The position numbers were made by a program, and so were the translations under genes. The notes beneath the pieces are model-generated. The model ran no database searches. It was not told the origin of the DNA and saw nothing but the letters and a program-made list of their open reading frames with translations. 64,000 nt of DNA from Mesocentrotus franciscanus (taxonomy: Eukaryota; Echinodermata; Echinoidea; Camarodonta; Strongylocentrotidae): contig CP137667.1 in assembly GCA_037976565.1 (NCBI GenBank), positions 31,052,459 through 31,116,458 of the forward strand, read 5' to 3'. This document shows, piece by piece, positions 62,201 through 64,000 of the stretch (the stretch's first letter is position 1; every line of letters begins with the position of its first letter).

Positions 62201-63194
62201 TGATAATCATATTAACAATAATAATGATAATACTACTACTACTAATAATAATAATAATAATAAAAATAATAATAATAATAACAATAATAATATTGATAGT
62301 AATTATAATGATAATATGGATATTTATAATAATAGTGACAATAATATTAATCATAATATCAAAAGTATGATAATGAAGTTGGACTGAAGCGCATAATATA
62401 ACGGGACATCATGCTCAGCAATACAGTTATTATTTTTAAAAAAAATTTCATGCTTACAGATTTCTACATATTAATCCCAATATAAAAGATAATGTAATAT
62501 GGTATGATATTAATAACATGAAGTCAAACATTAACATCCACTTAAAATATATTTCATTAAAAAAAAGTGTATCCTTGTATTAATTGTATTAATCGTGAGA
62601 TAGATATACCAAAGGCTTTATGATTGTTTCCAGTGCTAGATTAATATATTCGGGTGTTAGGAAGTTGCCATAGGGCTAATCAAGACGAGAAATGAGTAAT
62701 TTTGCAAGGCCTTTTGTGTTGCACAAAACAATCGTGACATAAATTGGTGTCTGTTGTTTTGTGCAAAATTCCATGTGCGGCAAACGAACAACCGTAAAGA
62801 GGGGCGCAGATAGCAAAACAAAGTATTAGGTACCTATTTTCACACTGTAATAAATACATACCTGCGGATGGTATGATACATGCTTCAACTGATACGGCAG
62901 TGTTCTCTCTCCCATTAGTCGAAAGATATGTGGCGTTACAGGTAAAGTTTCCTGTTTCAAGCACCTGAATCTGTCGACTGATATCAGTGGTCCCGTCATC
63001 ATTCTGCGTAACGCCATCAGTAGATGATACACGTTTTCCATCCTGATACCAAATGAGTTCGGTATCTTGAATAGGATAAACGTTGGGGAGTGTGCAGGTA
63101 AGGGTGAAGGACTGGTTGGCGTGAATGCTGCAGGATGAAGACTTGTCGGCCCCGGTGCACGGTGAAATTACCGGAAGCGTATCAGGGCGAAGAC
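31974..63194 (-). CDS. Gene IV: Ig-domain transmembrane receptor with cassette-repeat tail and Death domain (3' part)
   Basis: Minus-strand exons join in phase 1 throughout: Ig (63194-62862), transmembrane (62095-61964), juxtamembrane (60901-60842), eight B/A cassette pairs (60487-48910), B (44054-44001), a 14-aa exon (39006-38965), A (38374-38318), B (35590-35537), B (35031-34978), Death domain and stop (32266-31974). Using every open exon gives about 655 aa in this window: extracellular Ig fold, one membrane helix, a polar Ser/Lys/Glu/Asp/Gln-rich tail with a 37-residue repeat, then a Death domain. The start, signal peptide and any further ectodomain lie to the right. AATAAA at 31917-31912 (minus strand) could serve polyadenylation. 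The role as a Death-domain signalling receptor is inferred. Whether all cassette exons are used is unknown. Confidence 0.65.
32504..33590 (+). pseudogene. Ty3/Gypsy-like integrase remnant
   Basis: A plus-strand fragment in a gene IV intron reads a retroelement integrase core. The first catalytic Asp lies in SVVDFNSDYF (about 32698), the second in MSDNGPPF (about 32830) and the Glu in NGNAESAVKIAK (about 32935). Downstream GMNSLPAQRFFG and an Arg-rich tail continue in other frames. At least two stop codons (TAG after NGPPFNF, TGA after ALLN) and several frame shifts make it dead. No LTRs found nearby. Confidence 0.82.
33600..34977. other. Gene IV intron
   Basis: AT-rich. I see no exon or transposon signature here. 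Confidence 0.4.
34978..35031 (-). CDS. Gene IV cassette exon B (oldest type)
   Basis: 54 bp, acceptor aacatcagcag|, donor GCAG|GTGAG. Encodes SSKRAERAAGNCSQNEA between split codons. Clearly diverged from the array B exons, but same length and phase. Confidence 0.58.
35537..35590 (-). CDS. Gene IV cassette exon B
   Basis: Encodes PSKPSERPTEKRSKNEE, acceptor gcatcagcag|, donor GAAG|GTGAG. It and the exon at 34978 share GTGAG donors, while the array exons use GGGTAAG. Confidence 0.58.
35600..36160. other. Intron sequence from older units
   Basis: Contains CAACGTAGTGCTCGCCTTTGG near 35888, a marker found in each old and new unit (31379, 35399, 41852). Includes a TTTTTTC-rich pyrimidine tract at 35718-35765. 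Confidence 0.5.
36161..37437. mobile_element. Large palindrome of inverted tandem repeats
   Basis: Outer inverted ends of about 70 bp begin TAGTCAGGTGGCTTAG. Inside, about 158-bp monomers (GGTACAGGGCTTCC ... TTGTTGTTGTACAAATGCC) run in one orientation at roughly 36217, 36363 and 36521, and in the opposite orientation at 36759, 36907, 37066, 37225 and 37374. The switch point is near 36690. No transposase. Best read as a foldback-type element in a gene IV intron. Confidence 0.85.
37882..37975. repeat. (AGT)n microsatellite
   Basis: GTAGTAGCAGTAGTAG with interruptions. On the minus strand it gives a Thr-rich ORF that is not a gene. Confidence 0.9.
38318..38374 (-). CDS. Gene IV cassette exon A (older copy)
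   Basis: 57 bp, acceptor acagcag|, donor CAAG|GTATGTAG. Encodes EGDRPTPQNSSAKSQQDQ; the SQQDQ end is shared with the array A exons. Confidence 0.62.
38965..39006 (-). CDS. Gene IV small exon, 14 codons
   Basis: Acceptor tcttttcaag|, donor TCAG|GTAAGAA, phase 1 on both sides. Encodes IKSNKDSSATHKS after a split Gly codon. Acceptor context resembles the juxtamembrane exon at 60901. Confidence 0.5.
39107..39638. mobile_element. MITE family M1, intronic copy
   Basis: TTAA at both ends, with inverted AGGTACTATGTTCC / AGATACTATGTCCC termini. Independent insertion 100 bp upstream of the exon at 38965. Confidence 0.85.
39645..39790 (-). mobile_element. LINE or SINE 3'-end fragment
   Basis: An AAT run then CATTTATAATGCGCAC and GATGCTCAAGGCGCC; reversed, this is a typical microsatellite-tailed LINE 3' end. 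Confidence 0.6.
39905..41472 (+). mobile_element. Degraded LINE, reverse transcriptase C-terminal part and 3' end
   Basis: The plus strand reads NINDIVSTSPLLMNILF followed by AGDTDVFYS, the RT catalytic FADDT motif with its first Asp changed to Gly. CNKLTLNISKTNFIYL follows at about 40053, and a C-terminal ASLSSFKAYLK-like end near 40700. Several frame shifts and stops. The 3' end has TTTGTAAACGCAAGG, GGCGCTATATCAAATATC and GATTG tandem units at 41447-41468. Different from the two minus-strand LINEs. Confidence 0.8.
41473..43060. other. Gene IV intron between old units
   Basis: Contains a poly(A) run at 41641-41658 and one AAACGTAGTGCTTG unit marker at 41851. No exon found. Confidence 0.45.
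43035..43102 (-). pseudogene. Dead copy of the tandem-Death-domain linker exon
   Basis: Acceptor ctctccacag| followed by DNSASLQPSKVTKSH-like sequence in the linker frame, then a stop and no donor. Flanks 43060-43400 match 2480-2830 at gene I. A fossil of a small Death-domain gene inside the receptor locus. Confidence 0.6.
43600..43655 (-). pseudogene. Decayed B cassette exon
   Basis: Reversed, reads atttttcag|AATCCACTGAACGACCAACA, like the exon at 35590, but then loses the frame and donor. Confidence 0.55.
44001..44054 (-). CDS. Gene IV cassette exon B
   Basis: Open, 54 bp, acceptor catcaacag|, donor AAAAGG|GTAAG. Encodes ASKLPGKSAENCSKDEK, intermediate between old B exons and the array type. 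The nearby CCCTTAATAG (44174-44183) is the unoccupied version of the M1 insertion site found in each array unit. Confidence 0.65.
44308..44357 (-). pseudogene. Decayed A cassette exon
   Basis: Acceptor ttctcccagcag| is intact, but a TAG replaces the CAG codon after DGDTPTP and the 3' end with its donor is lost. Confidence 0.65.
44801..46382. mobile_element. GC-rich Harbinger-type MITE, TTA duplication
   Basis: Inverted ends share CGTCACATATCCAA. The 3-bp TTA at 44801-44803 and 46380-46382 is typical of PIF/Harbinger insertion. It sits in the donor region of a B-type exon: the flanks rejoin to match 60430-60460. Interior is GC-rich with many CGGGC motifs at both sides of a nested element. Confidence 0.78.
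45424..45919. mobile_element. MITE family M2 nested in the GC-rich MITE
   Basis: Inverted ends GGTTCCAAAAGGTACTACAT / GGTTCCAAATGGTACTACA, extended outward by ATATATGAAG. Internal GTAGTACCTTTTAGAA motifs repeat. A relative is at 61027-61517. Confidence 0.8.
46384..46435 (-). pseudogene. Decayed B cassette exon
   Basis: 52 bp instead of 54, with TAA and TAG in the expected frame. Acceptor ctgcaacag| still visible. The donor abuts the right end of the GC-rich MITE. Confidence 0.65.
46756..47367. mobile_element. GC-rich MITE, 612 bp
   Basis: Inverted ends TGMCTGGATTACATTTG, then ATTAGTCTACG on both arms. Interior dense in CGTACGGA / GTGCAG motifs. Flanking triplets TAA and TCA do not match, so the target duplication is unclear. 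Confidence 0.75.
47368..48600. other. Old unit remnants and a local direct repeat
   Basis: CTTTTGCTGGAATCGTTGAT recurs at 47969 and 48171, and CTAGTTCTGTAATYGGGTTG at 48128 and 48420, so a piece of 200-300 bp is partly duplicated. No open cassette exon seen. Confidence 0.6.
48910..48966 (-). CDS. Gene IV cassette exon A, unit 1
   Basis: Acceptor ttctcccagcag|, donor CAAG|GTATGTAG. Encodes DGDNRASQKSNDDSQQDQ, then a split Gly. Confidence 0.68.
49213..49266 (-). CDS. Gene IV cassette exon B, unit 1
   Basis: Acceptor atcatgaacag|, donor AAAAGG|GTAAG. Encodes ASKLLGTSAENSSKEEK. Confidence 0.68.
49406..49951. mobile_element. MITE M1, array unit 1
   Basis: TTAA at both ends. The right terminus is changed (ATAATAGTTTTAA) relative to non-array copies, a mark shared by every array copy. 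One base is missing from the AAAAGGGACAT run. Confidence 0.85.
50489..50545 (-). CDS. Gene IV cassette exon A, unit 2
   Basis: Same peptide and splice sites as unit 1. Confidence 0.68.
50791..50844 (-). CDS. Gene IV cassette exon B, unit 2
   Basis: Same peptide and splice sites as unit 1. Confidence 0.68.
50983..51533. mobile_element. MITE M1, array unit 2
   Basis: Differs from unit 1 mainly in a longer AAAAAAAAGGGGGGG run. Confidence 0.85.
52070..52126 (-). CDS. Gene IV cassette exon A, unit 3
   Basis: Exon unchanged. The adjacent intron has a one-base deletion (GGGATTATCC). Confidence 0.68.
52371..52424 (-). CDS. Gene IV cassette exon B, unit 3
   Basis: Exon unchanged. Confidence 0.68.
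52563..53109. mobile_element. MITE M1, array unit 3
   Basis: TTAA ends retained; shorter G run. Confidence 0.85.
53647..53703 (-). CDS. Gene IV cassette exon A, unit 4
   Basis: Exon unchanged. Confidence 0.68.
53947..54000 (-). CDS. Gene IV cassette exon B, unit 4
   Basis: Exon unchanged. Confidence 0.68.
54139..54688. mobile_element. MITE M1, array unit 4
   Basis: Carries CCAACGGCATTTG, as in units 6 and 7, where units 1-3 have CCAACAGCATTTG. Confidence 0.85.
55226..55282 (-). CDS. Gene IV cassette exon A, unit 5
   Basis: Exon unchanged. Confidence 0.68.
55526..55579 (-). CDS. Gene IV cassette exon B, unit 5
   Basis: Exon unchanged. Confidence 0.68.
55718..56260. mobile_element. MITE M1, array unit 5
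   Basis: Has a small private deletion in the left arm (CCAACATTTG) and GCAGACC for GCAGGCC. Confidence 0.85.
56796..56852 (-). CDS. Gene IV cassette exon A, unit 6
   Basis: Exon unchanged. Confidence 0.68.
57096..57149 (-). CDS. Gene IV cassette exon B, unit 6
   Basis: Exon unchanged. Confidence 0.68.
57288..57837. mobile_element. MITE M1, array unit 6
   Basis: TTAA ends retained. Confidence 0.85.
58374..58430 (-). CDS. Gene IV cassette exon A, unit 7
   Basis: Exon unchanged. Confidence 0.68.
58675..58728 (-). CDS. Gene IV cassette exon B, unit 7
   Basis: Exon unchanged. Confidence 0.68.
58867..59420. mobile_element. MITE M1, array unit 7
   Basis: Has extra private changes (AAAGATGGAAAAAG; CTTACGTTTAAACTT), fitting a position at the array edge. 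Confidence 0.85.
59959..60015 (-). CDS. Gene IV cassette exon A, edge unit 8
   Basis: Encodes DGDNRASQKSNDVSQQDQ, with Val where the array has Asp. Acceptor ttctcccggcag|. Surrounding intron shows more substitutions than inside the array. Confidence 0.68.
60434..60487 (-). CDS. Gene IV cassette exon B, edge unit 8
   Basis: Encodes ASKLLGASAENGSKAEK, the most diverged of the eight. Acceptor tatcaacag|, donor AAAAGG|GTAAG. The intron lacks the M1 MITE: 60588 reads CTCTCAATAG where array units carry the insert. Confidence 0.68.
60842..60901 (-). CDS. Gene IV juxtamembrane exon
   Basis: 60 bp, acceptor tgttttcaag|, donor CTAG|GTACGT, phase 1 on both sides. Encodes QRSSRKDEKKKEKETKLEL, highly charged, as expected just inside the membrane. 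Confidence 0.65.
   Translation of the reverse strand, partial: VNAPLERMKRKRKRRPNSN
61027..61517. mobile_element. MITE family M2, second copy
   Basis: Ends CTCGGTTCCAAAAGGTACTA / CTCAGTTCCAAAAGATACTA in inverted orientation, and ATGAAGA beyond them. Shares TAAATCCAAGTTCTGAGAAA with the 45424 copy. Confidence 0.8.
61964..62095 (-). CDS. Gene IV transmembrane exon
   Basis: 132 bp, acceptor acttctttag|, donor CGAG|GTAAGTA, phase 1-1. A short stalk (VPNTPGNNLTGGE, with a possible N-glycosylation site NLT) leads to the hydrophobic stretch ITGITIGIVLLVGISLAII, then TLCIYHRSTKR with basic residues on the cytoplasmic side. The positive-inside pattern agrees with an extracellular Ig domain upstream. 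Confidence 0.8.
62190..62370. repeat. (AAT)n microsatellite
   Basis: AATAATAATGATAAT runs in a gene IV intron. The Ile-rich ORF here is a by-product. Confidence 0.9.
62862..63194 (-). CDS. Gene IV Ig-domain exon
   Basis: 333 bp (111 codons), acceptor ttcaattaag|, donor GCAG|GTATGT, phase 1-1 as is usual for Ig exons. Canonical Ig residues by exon position: Cys34 (FTLTCTLP), Trp49 (ELIWYQDGK) and Cys86 (TGNFTCNATY). Cys13, Cys22 and Cys102 could form extra bridges. NFT and NAT are possible N-glycosylation sites. It lies directly before the stalk, so this is the membrane-proximal Ig domain. More may lie to the right. Confidence 0.85.
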
Positions 63195-63229
63195 CTTAAT
63201 TGAAAGATGATAATTATAGTAACAGTATT

Positions 63230-63400
63230 ATCAATCAATGATAATAAGAATGACAACAACAGCACCAATGATCATGATAATATCACTAATGATATCATAA
63301 TTATATTAATAATCATTATAATTATACTTGTTATTATTACTACTATTATCATTATCATTATTATTTATTAATATTGTTGTTGTTGTTATCATAATTTTGG
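63230..63400. repeat. AT-rich trinucleotide microsatellite
   Basis: ATAATGATAAT / TTATTATTAC runs upstream of the Ig exon. Confidence 0.85.
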
Positions 63401-63739
63401 ATTATTTACCCGGGGTAGCCACATCAGTGATACTACTGCTCTTCCTGCAGGCCATGCAATTATTACCACAGAGTTGCCCAGTAACATTTAAATACATCTT
63501 AGTCCAAAGGGACAGATGTGGGCAAAAACCCTTGTCCAAGGATGTAAGCAAGAATGTAACCCGGGAACCCTTTGATGAATGAATAGCAATTTATAAGCAG
63601 AGTACAATGGGGCAAGTGATTGGGGATCTCGGGGCTATATATCAGGTTTGTTACTTATGTAAGGTGTTATCGGCGACATTATTAAAACAAACTAACAAAC
63701 AAACAGAAAACATCAAACCAATACAAAAATCAACATTAA

Positions 63740-63867
63740 GCAAACAAGCTGGAGGTGTCGTGGTAAAGTGGTTTATTCACTTGAATGAATCTTAATCCAA
63801 GGCTTGCGGGTCCGAATCCCAGGCCGACGCGAAGGTATTTGGGTAATTCATTAATCAACATTTACCG
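63740..63867 (+). mobile_element. tRNA-derived SINE, fragment before the gap
   Basis: TCGTGGTAAAGTGGTTTATT (A-box region) and GGGTCCGAATCCCAGG (B-box region) resemble a tRNA head, but the cloverleaf is poor. Related to the SINE at 17310. Confidence 0.6.
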
Positions 63868-63890
63868 NNNNNNNNNNNNNNNNNNNNNNN
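63868..63890. other. Assembly gap (23 N)
   Basis: Unresolved bases just before a CT microsatellite (63891-63916). Confidence 1.
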
Positions 63891-64000
63891 CCCTCCTCTC
63901 TCTCTCTCTCTCTCTCTTCAGTACTCTCTATCTTCTCTTTTCAATTTGTACGAAATGAATAGTCAATAACCTAATGCGAAAAAGCCCCTTTCAAGGTCAC

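Noticed and set aside
62152..62370. Ile-rich ORF resembling a membrane peptide
   Set aside because: It is a translated AAT microsatellite.
63740..63840. Possible tRNA gene
   Set aside because: Box-like motifs are present, but the acceptor and anticodon stems do not pair well and the sequence matches the SINE copies at 7608, 17310 and 28010.

Overview
The window looks like non-coding-rich genomic DNA from an animal: AT-rich, with small exons flanked by GT/AG splice signals, long introns, LINEs, MITEs, tRNA-derived SINEs and microsatellites. A marine invertebrate deuterostome (echinoderm or similar) is my best guess. It rests on Death-domain expansion and a LINE with an ELNPGP (2A-like) motif followed by a PHD finger. 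No bacterial-style genes are present. All host genes I can support lie on the minus strand.

Left part (about 2.4-30.4 kb): three tandem segments, each built around a small gene encoding two Death domains. Gene II (14015 down to 10826) and gene III (23010 down to 20854) are intact three-exon models of 298, 58 and 268 coding bases, giving 207 aa. Gene I (4943 down to 2479) keeps the same 298- and 58-bp exons, but I cannot find its third exon. The segments carry the same upstream blocks (a MITE, a SINE and a conserved 0.5-kb block). They differ by datable insertions: a LINE in two segments, a Harbinger transposon in one, and two TTAA-flanked MITEs in one. The paralogues supply the matching empty sites.

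Right part (about 32-63.2 kb): the 3' portion of one large minus-strand gene. In transcription order it has an Ig-domain exon, a transmembrane exon, a basic juxtamembrane exon, a long series of 54-bp (B) and 57-bp (A) cassette exons, and a terminal Death-domain exon with a stop. All junctions are phase 1. Seven near-identical 1.58-kb genomic units (48.6-60.0 kb) plus one edge unit each supply a B and an A exon, so the tail between membrane and Death domain is a reiterated 37-residue polar repeat. Older, decayed units with intact and dead cassette exons lie between 34.9 and 46.5 kb. The 5' exons (signal peptide, further ectodomain) must lie to the right of the window.

The two parts are linked. 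The Death domain of the Ig receptor is almost identical at DNA level to the first Death domain of genes II and III over about 115 bp, and a dead copy of the small genes' linker exon lies at 43.07 kb inside the receptor locus. Functionally this suggests an Ig-type cell-surface receptor with a variable-length disordered cytoplasmic spacer and a Death domain, next to tandem-Death-domain adaptors that could pair with it. That pairing is inference.
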